Assembly (NCBI GenBank): GCA_019285715.1
Contig: CP079108.1
Coordinates: 806,001-870,000, forward strand
Direction: 5' to 3'
Source: Sphingosinicellaceae bacterium
GTDB taxonomy: Bacteria > Pseudomonadota > Alphaproteobacteria > Sphingomonadales > Sphingomonadaceae
Length of the DNA stretch: 64,000 nucleotides
Shown: in pieces, positions 16,910 to 30,392 of the stretch
How positions within the stretch are numbered: position 1 is the stretch's first letter
Layout: each line of letters begins with the position of its first letter
Notes under the pieces: model-generated
What the model was told of the DNA's origin: nothing
Databases searched by the model: none
What the model saw: the letters and a program-made list of their open reading frames with translations, nothing else
Translations under genes and position numbers: made by a program

Positions 16910-17640
16910 GCGGCCGGGACGAAAGCGCCGGGCGGCACCAGCTTCGGGGCGACATAGGCGAAATACAGCGCGTCGAGCTGCGACCACAGGACATCGCATT
17001 TGAACCGCAGCGCCGCGAGCGTCGCCTGCTGCTTCTCGGGCGTGTCGGCATGCTCCTTGACGTACGCCAGCGCGAAATCGCTGTCCTGCGGCGCCTGGGT
17101 CAGGCGCGGCGTGAAATAGGCGAGCGTGTCGGGCGTGATCCAGTCGTAGTTGGCGAGCATGCCCGACACCCGCTCGGCGATGATCGAGGTCGAGAACAAT
17201 TCGGTCAGCGACGACGCCACCGCCTCCAGCAGCGAGCGGTCCCGGACAAAGTGCACGTAGGCGTCGACGGCAAAGCGTGTCGCAGGCAGGATTGCCGACG
17301 TGCTCGAAACCAGCGCGCGGTCGAGCCCGACCCCCTCGGCGAGCTTGAGCCAGCGCTCGATGCCGCCGGGCTTGGTGCCGTCGCCGTCGTGATCCTCGAT
17401 CCGCCGCCGCCACTCGCGCCGAAGCTCGGCGGTCGGCAAGCGCGCCAGCAGCGTCGCGTCCTTCGCCGGGATCTGGCTCTGGTAATAATAGCGGTTGAGC
17501 GCCCACGCCTGGACCTGCCCGCGTGCCAGTTTGCCGTCGTGGAGCAGCCGGTGGAAGGGGTGGAGGTTGTGGTAACGCTCCGCGCCGATCGCACGCAACG
17601 CGGCCTCCAGCCCGGCCGGGGAAAGCAGGATGTCGGTCAA
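16906..17640 (-). CDS. pqqC: Pyrroloquinoline-quinone synthase
   Basis: 244 residues from a TTG start at 17640, chosen because GAGG sits eight bases upstream and the TTG overlaps the pqqB stop (TTGA). PqqC performs the final ring closure and eight-electron oxidation to PQQ with O2. The family pattern is present: YHNLHPFHRLLHDGKL, 'ALNRYYYQSQIPAKDA', EDHDGD, and YDWITPDTLAYF with 'ALRFKCDVLWSQLDAL'. Length matches the usual ~250 residues. A longer reading with an upstream ATG runs through pqqB antiparallel frame space and is rejected. Confidence 0.94.
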   Translation of the reverse strand: MTDILLSPAGLEAALRAIGAERYHNLHPFHRLLHDGKLARGQVQAWALNRYYYQSQIPAKDATLLARLPTAELRREWRRRIEDHDGDGTKPGGIERWLKLAEGVGLDRALVSSTSAILPATRFAVDAYVHFVRDRSLLEAVASSLTELFSTSIIAERVSGMLANYDWITPDTLAYFTPRLTQAPQDSDFALAYVKEHADTPEKQQATLAALRFKCDVLWSQLDALYFAYVAPKLVPPGAFVPAA

Positions 17641-18539
17641 ATCTCGAACCTCATGCCGTCTTCCGCGACCGTCCATCCGGCCGCGACCGCAAGACTGCGC
17701 TCGGGCGAGTCCGCCAGCAGGACCGGGTTGGAATTGTTGATGTGGATCATGATCTTGCGCTCGACGACGATTGGCTGGAAGGCGGCGAGCGTGCCGTCGG
17801 GGCCGGACAGGCTCATGTGGCCCATGCGCCGACCGGTCTTGGCGCTGAGTCCGGCGCTGACCATCTCGTCGTCCCGCCACAGGGTGCCGTCGAAGAACAC
17901 CGCCTCCGCGCCGTCGATCCGTGCGGCCAGTTCGGGGGTCATCATGGCGCAGCCGGGAATGTAGAACAGGCGGCGGTCGCCCTCGGATATCTGCGCCGCG
18001 ACGGTGGTCTCGTCGATGGCGATCGCCGGCATCGCATCACCCTGCTCGAGGTAGAGCGGCACCTTTCCCGGCACGGCGAACAACTCCACGGTCAGCCCGC
18101 CGGCCAGCGCGACCGGCTCGTCGAGCTTGAGCGTCACGCGCGGCACGACATCGCGCGCCAGCACCTCGAAGATCGAGTTCGCATCGAGCACGGCATGGAT
18201 CCGCGACGTCGCGTACAGCGTGAACGCCTGGCGCTCGCGCAGGGTCAGCAGACCGGCGATGACGTCGATGTCGCCGCCGGTCAGGATGATCCCGGCGATC
18301 GGGGTCGAACGCGTCTCGCCCCGCGGATGCAGGACGGTCGTCGCGCCGATCTGCTCGCGCAGGTCTGGCGAGGCGTTGAGCAGATACCAGTGTTCGCCGT
18401 CGCCGCTGACGGCGATGCTGGCCTGGGTCCTGGGAAGTGCCAAGGGGTCACCCGCGCGGGCGCGCCGACAGCCTGCTGCATTGGAGTTCCACTGCGGGAA
18501 TCCGCCGCCGGCTGCCGCCCCCAGCACCACAGCCTGCAT
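17637..18539 (-). CDS. pqqB: PqqB, metallo-beta-lactamase-fold PQQ oxygenase
   Basis: 300 residues from ATG at 18539, seven bases after pqqA. Starts with the typical MQAVVLGAAAGGGFPQWN. The fold is that of metallo-beta-lactamases with altered metal ligands; it hydroxylates the tyrosine-derived intermediate. Motifs seen: 'GIILTGGDIDVIAGLLTLRE', 'FYIPGCAMMTPEL', 'VFFDGTLWRDDEM' and 'GHMSLSGPDG'. Length and order fit the family exactly. Its stop overlaps the TTG of pqqC. Confidence 0.95.
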   Translation of the reverse strand: MQAVVLGAAAGGGFPQWNSNAAGCRRARAGDPLALPRTQASIAVSGDGEHWYLLNASPDLREQIGATTVLHPRGETRSTPIAGIILTGGDIDVIAGLLTLRERQAFTLYATSRIHAVLDANSIFEVLARDVVPRVTLKLDEPVALAGGLTVELFAVPGKVPLYLEQGDAMPAIAIDETTVAAQISEGDRRLFYIPGCAMMTPELAARIDGAEAVFFDGTLWRDDEMVSAGLSAKTGRRMGHMSLSGPDGTLAAFQPIVVERKIMIHINNSNPVLLADSPERSLAVAAGWTVAEDGMRFEI

Positions 18540-18546
18540 CGCGTAT

Positions 18547-21304
<2,758 letters not shown>

Positions 21305-21326
<22 letters not shown>

Positions 21327-21385
21327 GCAAAGCGGTCGGTCTTGCCCTTGATCGAGGGCGCGAACACCTTGGCGAAGAGCATCAT
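21305..21385 (-). CDS. Possible 26-residue ORF
   Basis: Reads MMLFAKVFAPSIKGKTDRFA then YRFVKP, antisense to the end of the MFS gene and the gap before trpC. GGAG lies three bases before the first ATG and six before the second. The composition looks protein-like and resembles the C-terminal end of a longer protein, so it might be a relic. Support is weak. Confidence 0.25.
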
Positions 21386-21432
21386 AGCTCCGGGGGGATG
21401 ACGCGAGGCAGCGGCCGCCCTAAGACCACAAC

Positions 21433-22221
21433 GTGACCGACCGCCTCGCCGCTATCTGTGCCGTGACCCGCGCCGAAGTCGCGCGCCGCAAGGCCGTGCG
21501 CTCGCTGGCCGACCTCGACCGCGCCGCCACCGCGCAGACCGCCCCCCGTGGCTTCCGCGCCGCGCTCGACCACGCCGCCAAGGCAGGTTTCGGGCTGATC
21601 GCGGAAATCAAGAAGGCGTCGCCCTCCAAGGGCCTGATCCGCGCCGACTTCGACCCGGCCGCCCACGCCCGCGCCTACCAGGCGGGCGGCGCCACGTGTC
21701 TGTCGGTGCTGACCGACGCGCCGCACTTCCAGGGCCACGAGGACTATCTGGTCGCCGCCCGCGCCGCTTGTGACCTGCCGGTGCTGCGCAAGGACTTCAT
21801 GCTCGACCCGTGGCAGGTCGCGGAGGCGCGCGGCATCGGCGCGGACGCCATCCTGATCATCGTCGCGGCGCTCGACGACGGTGCCATGGCCGAGATCGAA
21901 ACCGCAGCGCTGGAGCGTGGCATGGACGTGCTGGTCGAGGTCCACGATGCCGCCGAGCTCGGCCGCGCGCTCCGCCTGAAGTCGCGCCTGATCGGCGTCA
22001 ACAACCGTGACCTGCGCGACTTCTCGGTTGACCTGACCCGGACCTACGACCTCGTCGCGCATGCGCCCGCCGGCTGTACCTTCGTCGCCGAGAGCGGCAT
22101 CGGCAGCCACGCCGACGTCGCCTCGATGGCGACCCACGGCGTCCGCTGCTTCCTCGTCGGCGAGAGCCTGATGCGCGCCGCCGACATCGCCGCCGCGACC
22201 CGCCAACTGCTCGCGGCATGA
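21433..22221 (+). CDS. trpC: Indole-3-glycerol phosphate synthase
   Basis: 262 residues. Closes the indole ring from CdRP in tryptophan synthesis. Motifs in order: [11 protein letters not shown] (substrate-binding, catalytic Lys), the catalytic [11 protein letters not shown], '[10 protein letters not shown]', [10 protein letters not shown] and '[12 protein letters not shown]'. Standalone and of normal length. In many related genomes trpG and trpD precede trpC; here a transporter does instead, so those genes must be elsewhere. Overlaps moaC by four bases (ATGA), as part of a trpC-moaC-moeA run. Confidence 0.96.
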   Translation: MTDRLAAICAVTRAEVARRKAVRSLADLDRAATAQTAPRGFRAALDHAAKAGFGLIAEIKKASPSKGLIRADFDPAAHARAYQAGGATCLSVLTDAPHFQGHEDYLVAARAACDLPVLRKDFMLDPWQVAEARGIGADAILIIVAALDDGAMAEIETAALERGMDVLVEVHDAAELGRALRLKSRLIGVNNRDLRDFSVDLTRTYDLVAHAPAGCTFVAESGIGSHADVASMATHGVRCFLVGESLMRAADIAAATRQLLAA

Positions 22222-22688
22222 CCGGCCTGACCCACCTCGACGAGGCCGGCGCGGCCAAGATGGTCGACGTCTCGGCCAAGGCGATCACCGCGCGCACCGC
22301 CACCGCCGAGGGGCGGATCGTCATGCAGCCGGCGACGCTGGCCGCGATCAAGGCCGGTGCGGTCGCCAAGGGCGACGTCATCGCGGTCGCGCGCATCGCC
22401 GGCATCATGGCTGCGAAGCGCACGTCGGAGCTGATCCCGCTCTGCCACCCGCTGCCGCTGTCCGGCGTCGAGGTCGCGGTAGATTTCGAGGCCGACGGCA
22501 TCCGGGTGACCGCGACGGCGCGCACCACCCACTCCACCGGGGTCGAGATGGAGGCGCTCAGCGCGGTCTCGGTGGCACTGCTGACGATCTACGACATGGC
22601 CAAGGCGGTCGACCGCGGTATGACCATCGCCGGCGTGCGGCTGCTGGCAAAAAGCGGGGGCCGCTCGGGCGACTGGCGCGCCGCATGA
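22218..22688 (+). CDS. moaC: Cyclic pyranopterin monophosphate synthase
   Basis: 156 residues. Acts with MoaA in the first step of molybdenum cofactor synthesis. The family's active site motifs are here: [27 protein letters not shown], '[18 protein letters not shown]' and AVDRGM. Starts inside the trpC stop and ends inside the moeA start, so the three are coupled. Confidence 0.96.
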   Translation: MTGLTHLDEAGAAKMVDVSAKAITARTATAEGRIVMQPATLAAIKAGAVAKGDVIAVARIAGIMAAKRTSELIPLCHPLPLSGVEVAVDFEADGIRVTATARTTHSTGVEMEALSAVSVALLTIYDMAKAVDRGMTIAGVRLLAKSGGRSGDWRAA

Positions 22689-23902
22689 GCGACCTGCTGG
22701 CTGTTGCCGAGGCGCAGGCCCGACTGCTCGCCGGCCTCGAGACGCTGCCCTCCGAGATACTCCCGCTAGCCGACGCGGCGGGGCGGCGGAGCGCGGGCGA
22801 GGTCGTGGCGCGGCTCACCCAGCCGCCGTTCGCCGCCTCCGCGATGGACGGCTATGCAATCCGCTGGGCCGACCGTGCCGGGCCGTGGCGGCTGATCGGC
22901 GAGGCGTCCGCCGGGCACGTCTTCGAAGGCAGCGTCGGGGCGGGCAAAACGGTCCGCATCTCGACCGGAGCGCCGGTCCCCGACGGGGCCGACACCGTCG
23001 TGGTGCAGGAGGATGTCGCGCTCGACGGCGACCGCGTCACCCTGAGCGGTGACGGGCCGCCCCGCGCCGGTGCCCACATCCGGCCGCGCGGCCTCGACTT
23101 CGAGAGCGGCGCGGTCCTCGTCGACGCCGGGGCGGTGCTGACCCCGACCCGGCTCGGACTACTGGCGGGGGGAGGGCACGGCCGTGTCGCGGTCCCGCGC
23201 CGTCCGCGCGTGGTCATCCTTTCCACCGGCGACGAACTCGTGCCGCCCGGGTCGGTGCCCGGTCCCGGCCAGATCGTCAGCACCGGCGGGACGGCACTCG
23301 CCGCCCTGTTCAACGCCGCCGGATCCGAGGTCTACGGCGGCGGCATCGTGCGGGACGACCGCAACGCGCTTGCCGCAGCGATCCGCGCGGCCGCGGACGC
23401 CGACCTGCTGGTCACCATCGGCGGCGCATCTGTCGGCGACCACGATCTTGTGCGCCCGGTCCTGATCGAGCTCGGCGCGACGATCGATTTCTGGCGGATC
23501 GCGATGCGCCCGGGCAAGCCGATGATGGCGGGCACGCTCGGCGGCCAGCGTATAGTCGGGCTGCCCGGCAACCCGGTATCGGCCTACGTCTGCGCTCTGT
23601 TGTTCGTGGTCCCGATGCTGAAGCGTTGGGCCGGCGACCCCGAGCCGCTGCCGAAGCGTTTTACTGCCAGGCTGACGGCGCCGCTGCCTGCCAATGATCG
23701 CCGCGAGGACTATCTGCGCGCGCGCGCCAGGAACACCGGTGATGGAGTCGAGGTCACAGCGGCAACGCTGCAGGACAGCAGCATGCTCCGCACCCTCGCT
23801 GACAGCAGCGCGCTGATCGTTCGCGCGCCCTACGCCACGCCCGCCGTCGTCAACCAAACGGTGTCCTGCGTCGCGCTTGACTTCGTTCCAGGCGTTGCCT
23901 AA
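22685..23902 (+). CDS. moeA: Molybdopterin molybdenumtransferase
   Basis: 405 residues. Inserts molybdate into adenylylated molybdopterin. MAAS-like start, then '[13 protein letters not shown]', '[19 protein letters not shown]', '[10 protein letters not shown]', '[19 protein letters not shown]'-like block (at about 235-260), [11 protein letters not shown] and LPGNPVSA. Length is typical. Coupled to moaC by a four-base overlap. The SOS box of lexA begins three bases past its stop. Confidence 0.96.
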   Translation: MSDLLAVAEAQARLLAGLETLPSEILPLADAAGRRSAGEVVARLTQPPFAASAMDGYAIRWADRAGPWRLIGEASAGHVFEGSVGAGKTVRISTGAPVPDGADTVVVQEDVALDGDRVTLSGDGPPRAGAHIRPRGLDFESGAVLVDAGAVLTPTRLGLLAGGGHGRVAVPRRPRVVILSTGDELVPPGSVPGPGQIVSTGGTALAALFNAAGSEVYGGGIVRDDRNALAAAIRAAADADLLVTIGGASVGDHDLVRPVLIELGATIDFWRIAMRPGKPMMAGTLGGQRIVGLPGNPVSAYVCALLFVVPMLKRWAGDPEPLPKRFTARLTAPLPANDRREDYLRARARNTGDGVEVTAATLQDSSMLRTLADSSALIVRAPYATPAVVNQTVSCVALDFVPGVA

Positions 23903-23904
23903 AC

Positions 23905-23919
23905 GTTCCCCTAAGGTTC
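23905..23919 (+). promoter_or_regulatory. LexA SOS box (GTTC-N7-GTTC)
   Basis: GTTCCCCTAAGGTTC is an exact alphaproteobacterial LexA operator, 19 bases before the lexA start, followed one base later by another GTTC (23921-23924). Autorepression of lexA through such a box is established in the group. Confidence 0.93.
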
Positions 23920-23938
23920 CGTTCTAGGAAGGCCCGCG

Positions 23939-24604
23939 ATGCTGACGCGCAAGCAACACGACCTGTTGACCTTCATCGATACGCGCCTCGCGCGCGACGG
24001 GGTTTCGCCGTCGTTCGAGGAGATGAAGGACGCGCTGTCGCTCAAGTCCAAGTCCGGGGTCCACCGGCTGATCAACGCGCTCGAGGAACGCGCCTTCATC
24101 CGGCGCCTGCCCAACCGCGCCCGTGCCCTCGAGGTGCTGCGGATGCCCGAGACGCGCCCGACCGCAACCGTCCACACCCCCGATTTCAGCCAGCAGCGCT
24201 ACGCGCCGCCGCCCGCCAACGACGTCATCGAGGTCCCCCTTCACGGCCGCATCGCCGCCGGTCTGCCCGTCGAGGCAATGGAGAGCGACCGATCGCTTTC
24301 AGTGCCGTCGACTTTGTTGGGCCCAGGCGATCACTATGCCCTCGAGGTATCGGGTGACTCGATGGTCGATGCCGGGATCTTCGACGGCGATTACGCACTG
24401 ATCCGACGCTGCGAGACGGCCCGTGATGGTGACATAGTAGTCGCGCTCGTGGACAACGCCGAGGCGACCCTGAAGTACCTCCGCCGCGAGAAAGGCATGA
24501 TCCGCCTCGACCCCGCAAATTCGTCGCATCAGGCGCAGCACTACTTGCCGTCCAGGGTCAAGGTGCAGGGCAAGCTGGCGGGGTTGCTCCGGCGGTATAA
24601 CTGA
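23939..24604 (+). CDS. lexA: LexA SOS repressor, self-cleaving
   Basis: 221 residues. N-terminal winged helix (about 1-68: [33 protein letters not shown]) and C-terminal S24 protease domain. The cleavage pair is A107-G108 in GRIAAGLP, with catalytic S141 (SGDSMVDAG) and K179 ([10 protein letters not shown]). It represses DNA-damage genes and cleaves itself when RecA filaments form. The ATG follows GGAAGG. A matching SOS box stands directly upstream, and a second one before the radical SAM/UdgX operon. Confidence 0.97.
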   Translation: MLTRKQHDLLTFIDTRLARDGVSPSFEEMKDALSLKSKSGVHRLINALEERAFIRRLPNRARALEVLRMPETRPTATVHTPDFSQQRYAPPPANDVIEVPLHGRIAAGLPVEAMESDRSLSVPSTLLGPGDHYALEVSGDSMVDAGIFDGDYALIRRCETARDGDIVVALVDNAEATLKYLRREKGMIRLDPANSSHQAQHYLPSRVKVQGKLAGLLRRYN

Positions 24605-24647
24605 TGAGCAGGGCAGGGCGTGAGAAGGCTGCGTAGGGTGTGCACGT

Positions 24648-26822
24648 TCAGTCCCAGCTTTCCGCTTTGACTGTCGCAGCCCCTGACCGCCGCTTCTTCG
24701 CATGCCAAGGGGCCGGCTTCGGCAGCCACGGGTGGTCCCCTAGCCGGGCCGCAACCGTCGCCACCCGCGGCGGATCGAGCCAGATCGCGACTGCGCCCGT
24801 CTCCCCCAGCGCTTCGCGGTCGAGCTTAAGCCATCTCGGCGCGCACCAGGCCGGCAGCCGCCGCATGCTGACGACGATATCCGCGCCCCCGCACGCCGGG
24901 GCCATCGCCTCGCGCGGCACAACATCGCGGGACAGCGTTGCCAGCAGCCGCCAGCGCCGCCCGCCGGCGTCGAGGTCGGCGACACAGGCATCGATGCTGC
25001 AGCGTGCCCCGGGAAGTTCGCTCAGCGCGACGTCTGCGGTGGTTGCGGCGGTCGCATCGCTCCACATGTCGCGAATATAGTCCCCGGCGCGGTCGCGGAG
25101 GAACGCGAGCCGGCCGTCGGGAACGAGGTACGCGGCGTGCCGCCCATCGGCGCTGACCAGCAGGTCGGGCGGGCGGGCGAGCAGCGCCACAAGGCCGCCC
25201 ATCGCCAAGGGCAATATTCCGAGAAGCCGCGACCGGCCCTGCCAGATGCACAGCCAGAGCCCGCCCAAGATCAGCAGCAGGTACGCGCCGTCGGGCATCA
25301 GCGGCAGGCGGAAGACCGCGCCGGGCCAGCTCGCCACGACCCGCGCAAGCTCGATCAGCAGGTCCATCGACTTGCCCAGCAGCCATTCGAACGGCGCGCC
25401 GATGCCCAGCGCGCCTGCGAGCAGCGCGACGATCAGCAGCGGCATTACGACGAAGCTCGTCCACGGAATCGCGATCAGATTGGCGAACACGCCGTAAACA
25501 CCGGCGCGGTTGAAGTGATACAGGGCGGTCGCCGCCAGCATCGCTTCCGCGACGAGGCCGGTGACCAGGAGCATCAGCAAGTGGCGGAAGACGCGCACCA
25601 TCCAGCCCTGATTGTGTACCGGCTCCGCCAGCCAGCGTCCGAGCCGCGACTGGTATAGCGCGACGATCCCGGTGACCGCGGCAAACGACAGCTGGAAGCT
25701 CGGCCCGAGCAGGGATTCAGGCCGGATCAGCAGGATCAGGAACGCCGCCGCGGCGACCAGCCGGAGCGTCAGCGCCTCGCGCCCGATGGCGACGCCGACG
25801 AGCACGATCAGCGTCGCGATGCACGACCGCACCGTTGGCACCTCGCCTCCCGCGAGCAGCGTGTAGGTGATCCCCGCAAACGCCGCCGCACCCGCCGACA
25901 ATGCCTTGACCGGGAGCCGCAGCGCCAGCCACGGTACCATGGTCAGCGCCCGCCGCACCGCCCACAACGTGCCGCCGACGACGATGGCGATGTGTAGCCC
26001 GGAGATCGACAGCAGGTGCGCGAGACCCGCGTCGCGCATCTCCTAGTTGACCTGGGGCGGGATCATGCCCTGGTTGCCGGTAACGAACGCGGCCGCGATC
26101 GCCCCGGCCGGACCGGGCACCGCGGTGGTCAGTTCGGTGTCGATATTGGCGCGGAGGCGTGCGAGGCGGGCGAGGGCGCCGCTCGGTGGGCGCGCGGCGC
26201 GCAGGATCGTGACGTCGCCCAGCGGGTAGCCCGTCGCCCCGACTTCCGCGAACCACGCCTTGCGGGCGAAGTCGTAGCCGCCTGGCACGCTCGGTCCCGA
26301 CGGCGGGTTCAACGCGGCATGAATGGATACGCGCGCGCCCGGCACGACGCCGGGCATCGCCGCGCCCTTGCGGCTGATTCGGATGCGCGGGGGCAGGGCC
26401 TTGTCCTCGGGCAGCAGCAGGAAGCGGAAGCGCTCGCCACCCCGCACGATTTCGATACTTTCGACGGTGCCGGTGACCACGCCCGAGAAGCGGTCGGTGA
26501 GCACCGGCGCGGCGACATCGGCGCTCCGCCACGCCGCCGATGCGAGGCCGAGCGCGACCAGCAACCCGCCCCACGCCAGCAGTCGCGAAGCGCGTCCACC
26601 GAGCGCCAGCCCGCCCGCGACGAGAGCCGCCGCGACCGCCAGCGCGGCCCAGCGCTCGTCCGCCCAGGGCACCACGAACCAAAGCGCAACACCGCTGCCG
26701 AGCGCGACGGGAGCGAGCAGCGGCAACTGGTTTCGCTCGGCAAACAGCCACGCTTCGAGGCGTTCGGCGACCGGCCCGCCGAGCCACGCGAAGACGCGGG
26801 TTTGAAGCCCGCGCGGGGCCAT
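24648..26822 (-). pseudogene. comEC: ComEC/Rec2 DNA uptake channel split by an amber codon
   Basis: Two readings in the same frame together make a full ComEC (about 724 codons). The 5' part (26822 to 26046) holds the N-terminal helices and OB-fold domain and ends 'GNQGMIPPQVN'; then TAG at 26043-26045; then GAG and 'MRDAGLAHLLSISGLHIAIV', the hallmark competence-domain motif. Only one codon is affected, and both sides keep frame and conservation. Start at 26822 chosen because the longer reading overlaps gltX. A nonsense mutation would give a truncated, likely nonfunctional protein; a base-call error or stop readthrough are alternatives. The C-terminal domain is not a canonical metallo-beta-lactamase. 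Confidence 0.85.
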
Positions 26823-26883
26823 GCTACTCGCCACGCCCCGCTCCCCTTCCGGGCAGCGATGCGCGTAATCGAACCGAGGTGCA

Positions 26884-28311
26884 ATGGCCGACACGGGACA
26901 GGTGGTGACGCGGTTCGCGCCGTCGCCAACGGGCTATCTTCACATCGGCGGGGCGCGCACGGCGCTGTTCAACTGGCTGTATGCGCGCCACCACAAGGGC
27001 AAGTTCCTGCTGCGCATCGAGGATACCGACCGCGCGCGGTCGACCGACGCTGCCGTCGCAGCGATCCTCGACGGCATGGCGTGGCTCGGGCTGGATGCGG
27101 ATGCACCGCCCGTGATGCAGTTCGAGCGCGCGCCGCGCCATGCCGAGGTGGCGCGGGGCCTGCTCGACGCCGGGCACGCCTATCGCTGCTATGCGACTGC
27201 CGAGGAACTCGCGGAGATGCGTGCCGAGCAGCGGGCGCAGAAGCTGCCGCTGCGCTACGACGGGCGCTGGCGGGACCGCACCGACACCCCCGAACTGCCG
27301 TTCGTGATCCGCTTTCGCGCGCCGCAGGAGGGCAGCTTCACCGTCGAGGACCGCGTCCAGGGCGCGGTGACCGTTTCGAACGTCGAGCTCGACGACATGG
27401 TGCTGCTGCGCTCCGATGGGACCCCGACCTACATGCTCGCGGTGGTCGTCGACGATCACGACATGGGGGTTACCCACGTCATCCGGGGCGACGACCACTT
27501 GAACAACGCCTTCCGCCAGCTCGCGCTGATCCGCGCGCTTGGTTGGTCGGAGCCGATCTACGCGCACGTCCCGCTGATCCACGGTCCTGACGGGGCGAAG
27601 CTGTCGAAGCGCCACGGCGCGATGGCGGTCGATGCCTACCGCGACGAACTCGGCATGTTGCCGGAAGCGATCGACAATTACCTGCTGCGCCTCGGCTGGG
27701 GCCACGGCGACGAGGAGTTCATCGACCGGGCGCGTGCGATCGAGTTGTTCGACCTCGACGGGGTCGGCCGCGGGCCGGCGCGCTTCGACCTCAAGAAGCT
27801 CGAGAATGTCAACGGCCACTACCTCCGGCTTGCCGACGACGCCCGGCTGATCGGGCTGGTGACGCCTTGGATCGAGGCTGCGCTCGGCTTCTCGCTGGAC
27901 GTCGCCGGCCGGGCGCGGCTCGCGGCGCTGATGGGCGAACTCAAGCTTCGCGCCAAGGACCTGAACGAACTCGCCGAAGCGACGTTATTCCTGTTCCGTC
28001 CGCGTCCGCTGGCGATGGACGAGAAGGCGACGAAACTGTTAAGCTCGGCTCAGGACGGCATCCTCTACGCCGCGCGCGAAGCGCTCGGACAAGTGGGGGA
28101 GTGGTCCACGGGCGCACTCGAGGCGGCGATCAAGGTAGTTGCCGAGACGCATGGCCTTGGCCTTGGGAAGATTGCACAGCCGTTGCGTGCGGCAGTTACC
28201 GGCCAGAGCACCTCGCCGGGGCTGTTCGATGTGCTGGCGGTATTGGGACGAGACGAAACCCTTGGGCGCCTCGACGACGCGCTCGCTCAAAGCGGAGGAA
28301 AGTCTGCATGA
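26884..28311 (+). CDS. gltX: Glutamate-tRNA ligase
   Basis: 475 residues. Class I synthetase with the HIGH-type motif in [19 protein letters not shown] and the KMSKS-type KLSKR at 239-243. '[10 protein letters not shown]' and '[15 protein letters not shown]' are family signatures, and the anticodon-binding alpha domain follows. Divergent from comEC with a short gap; overlaps gltA by four bases (ATGA), so the two are coupled. Confidence 0.97.
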   Translation: MADTGQVVTRFAPSPTGYLHIGGARTALFNWLYARHHKGKFLLRIEDTDRARSTDAAVAAILDGMAWLGLDADAPPVMQFERAPRHAEVARGLLDAGHAYRCYATAEELAEMRAEQRAQKLPLRYDGRWRDRTDTPELPFVIRFRAPQEGSFTVEDRVQGAVTVSNVELDDMVLLRSDGTPTYMLAVVVDDHDMGVTHVIRGDDHLNNAFRQLALIRALGWSEPIYAHVPLIHGPDGAKLSKRHGAMAVDAYRDELGMLPEAIDNYLLRLGWGHGDEEFIDRARAIELFDLDGVGRGPARFDLKKLENVNGHYLRLADDARLIGLVTPWIEAALGFSLDVAGRARLAALMGELKLRAKDLNELAEATLFLFRPRPLAMDEKATKLLSSAQDGILYAAREALGQVGEWSTGALEAAIKVVAETHGLGLGKIAQPLRAAVTGQSTSPGLFDVLAVLGRDETLGRLDDALAQSGGKSA

Positions 28312-29588
28312 CAGGCGCGAACATCGCGGTCGACGGCAAGACGAACGACTATCCGGTGCTGTCCGGGACGATCGGTCCCGATGTCATCGACATCCGCAAG
28401 CTGTATGGCCAGACCGGGGCCTTCACCTTCGATCCCGGTTTTACCAGCACCGCGGCGTGTGAATCGAAGATCACCTATATCGACGGCGACATCGGTACCC
28501 TGCTGTACCGCGGCTACCCGATCGACCAGCTCGCCGAGAAGTCTAGCTTCCTCGAGGTTGCGAACCTGCTGCTCAATGGCGAGCTGCCGACGCCCGAGGG
28601 ACATGCCGAGTTCAAGCACCTGATCACCCGCCACACCATGATCCACGAGCAGCTGGCGCAATTCTACCGCGGCTTCCGGCGCGACGCGCACCCGATGGCG
28701 ATCATGTGCGGCATCGTCGGTGCGATGGCGGCATTCTACCACGATTCGACCGACATCCATGACCCCAAGCAGCGCGTCATCGCGGCCCACCGGCTAATCG
28801 CGAAGATGCCGACATTGGCCGCGATGGCGTACAAGTACTCGATCGGGCAGCCGTTCCTGTACCCCGACAACTCGCTGAGTTTCAGCGGCAATTTCCTACG
28901 CATGACCTTCGGTGTGCCGGCAGAGGAGTATGTCGTCGATCCGATCATCGAGGACGCGATGGAGAAGTTGCTGATTCTCCAGGCCGACCACGAGCAGAAT
29001 GCCTCGACCTCGACGGTGCGCCTTGCCGGATCGTCGGGCGCCAACCCGTTCGCCTGCATCGCGGCCGGCATCGCCTGCCTGTGGGGCCCGGCGCACGGCG
29101 GCGCCAACGAGGCGGCGCTCAACATGCTGCGCGAGATCGGTACGCCAGACCGGATCCCGGAGTTCATCGCGCGGGCCAAGAACAAGGACGATCCGTTTCG
29201 CCTGATGGGTTTCGGCCACCGGGTCTACAAGAACTACGATCCGCGGGCGAAGGTCATGCAGGGCGTCGCGAAGCGCGTGCTCGACCAGCTCGGGGTCAGC
29301 GATCCGGTGTTCGACGTTGCCCGCGAACTCGAGCAGATCGCGCTCAACGACCCGTATTTCATCGACAAGAAGCTGTACCCGAACGTCGACTTCTACTCGG
29401 GCGTAGTGATGTCGGCGATCGGCTTCCCGACGTCGATGTTCACCGTGCTGTTTGCGGTTTCGCGCACCGTCGGCTGGATCGCGCAGTGGTCCGAAATGAT
29501 GGAAGACCCGGAGCAGAAAATCGGTCGCCCGCGGCAGCTCTACAAGGGGCCGGTGCAGCGAGAGTATGTGGAGCTCAACAACCGTTAG
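28308..29588 (+). CDS. gltA: Citrate synthase
   Basis: 426 residues from ATG at 28308, with GGAGGAA upstream. The upstream in-frame reading overlaps gltX and is rejected. First step of the TCA cycle. Catalytic residues lie in '[14 protein letters not shown]', '[12 protein letters not shown]' and '[14 protein letters not shown]'; '[15 protein letters not shown]' is the C-terminal active-site block. Length fits the hexameric, NADH-sensitive type of proteobacteria. Followed by a rho-independent terminator. Confidence 0.97.
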   Translation: MTGANIAVDGKTNDYPVLSGTIGPDVIDIRKLYGQTGAFTFDPGFTSTAACESKITYIDGDIGTLLYRGYPIDQLAEKSSFLEVANLLLNGELPTPEGHAEFKHLITRHTMIHEQLAQFYRGFRRDAHPMAIMCGIVGAMAAFYHDSTDIHDPKQRVIAAHRLIAKMPTLAAMAYKYSIGQPFLYPDNSLSFSGNFLRMTFGVPAEEYVVDPIIEDAMEKLLILQADHEQNASTSTVRLAGSSGANPFACIAAGIACLWGPAHGGANEAALNMLREIGTPDRIPEFIARAKNKDDPFRLMGFGHRVYKNYDPRAKVMQGVAKRVLDQLGVSDPVFDVARELEQIALNDPYFIDKKLYPNVDFYSGVVMSAIGFPTSMFTVLFAVSRTVGWIAQWSEMMEDPEQKIGRPRQLYKGPVQREYVELNNR

Positions 29589-29622
29589 GCCTGTAACAGG
29601 CCGATCGTTCGGGCGAACAATG

Positions 29623-29653
29623 CGCCGCCGACCTTCGGGGCGGCGGCGTTTCG
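29623..29653 (+). terminator. Rho-independent terminator after gltA
   Basis: CGCCGCCG pairs with CGGCGGCG (8 bp) around a loop that itself contains CC-TTCG-GG, followed by TTTCGTT. It lies between convergent gltA and cysH and could serve both. Confidence 0.75.
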
Positions 29654-29660
29654 TTGACGG

Positions 29661-30392
29661 TCAGAAGACCGGCTCATGGATGCCGCACTCGGTTTTGTCC
29701 CAGCCGCGCCAGCGACCGGAGCGCGGGTCTTCGCCCGGCTTGACCTGGCTGGTACAAGGCACGCAGCCGATCGATGGATAGCCCTGCGCCTCGAGCGGGT
29801 GATGCGGCAGCTTGTGCTCGGCAAAATACAGGTCGAGCGCTGGCTTAGTCCAGTCGGCGAGCGGGTTGATCTTTAGCCGCCCCTCGTCGATCTCGAAGCG
29901 GGGCAGGCCGTTGCGGCTGCCGAAGCCCTTACGGCCACTGATCCACGCATCGAACGGAGCGAGGGCGCGGCGCAGCGGCTCGACCTTGCGCAGGTCGCAG
30001 CAACCGTCGGGGTCATAGCTCCAGCGCAGGCTGGTCGAATCCTTCTGGGCAAGCAAGTACGGGTCGGGCCGGAAGACCCGCAGGTCGGTGAAGCCGAGGC
30101 GCTCCGCCAGTTCGTCGCGGTAGGCGAGCGTTTCCCCGAAGATCTTCTGCGTGTTGACAAAGATGACGGGCACGTCCTGGTCGACCTTGGCGACCATATC
30201 GAGCAGCACCGCGGACTCCGCGCCGAACGACGACACCGCCGCGACGCGCCCGCGCAGTTCGCCGCGCAGCAGGTCCGCCAGCATCGCCTGCGTCGGGACG
30301 CCCGCGTATTTCGCGGTCAGCCGCGCGACATCGGCGACGGTGAAGGCCGGCGCGGTGTCGATGACGTCCGGGATGCGGGCGGCCTCAGCCAT
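29661..30392 (-). CDS. cysH: Assimilatory adenylylsulfate (APS/PAPS) reductase
   Basis: 243 residues. Reduces activated sulfate to sulfite with thioredoxin. SSFGAESAVLLDMV is the ATP-pyrophosphatase-like loop; 'DGCCDLRKVEPL' and 'GCVPCTSQV' provide the CC...CxxC cluster ligands that mark the iron-sulfur APS-type enzyme, and the C-terminal 'TECGIHE' holds the catalytic cysteine. Overlaps DUF934 by eight bases at the end of the sulfur operon. Confidence 0.95.
   Translation of the reverse strand: MAEAARIPDVIDTAPAFTVADVARLTAKYAGVPTQAMLADLLRGELRGRVAAVSSFGAESAVLLDMVAKVDQDVPVIFVNTQKIFGETLAYRDELAERLGFTDLRVFRPDPYLLAQKDSTSLRWSYDPDGCCDLRKVEPLRRALAPFDAWISGRKGFGSRNGLPRFEIDEGRLKINPLADWTKPALDLYFAEHKLPHHPLEAQGYPSIGCVPCTSQVKPGEDPRSGRWRGWDKTECGIHEPVF

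Noticed and set aside
16637-17506. Long minus-strand frame starting in pqqC
   Set aside because: Only its last 90 codons match PqqD; the rest is out-of-frame pqqC sequence.
26043-26894. Treating the two comEC parts as two separate genes
   Set aside because: They are in the same frame, separated by one stop codon, and together match the full domain order and length of ComEC.
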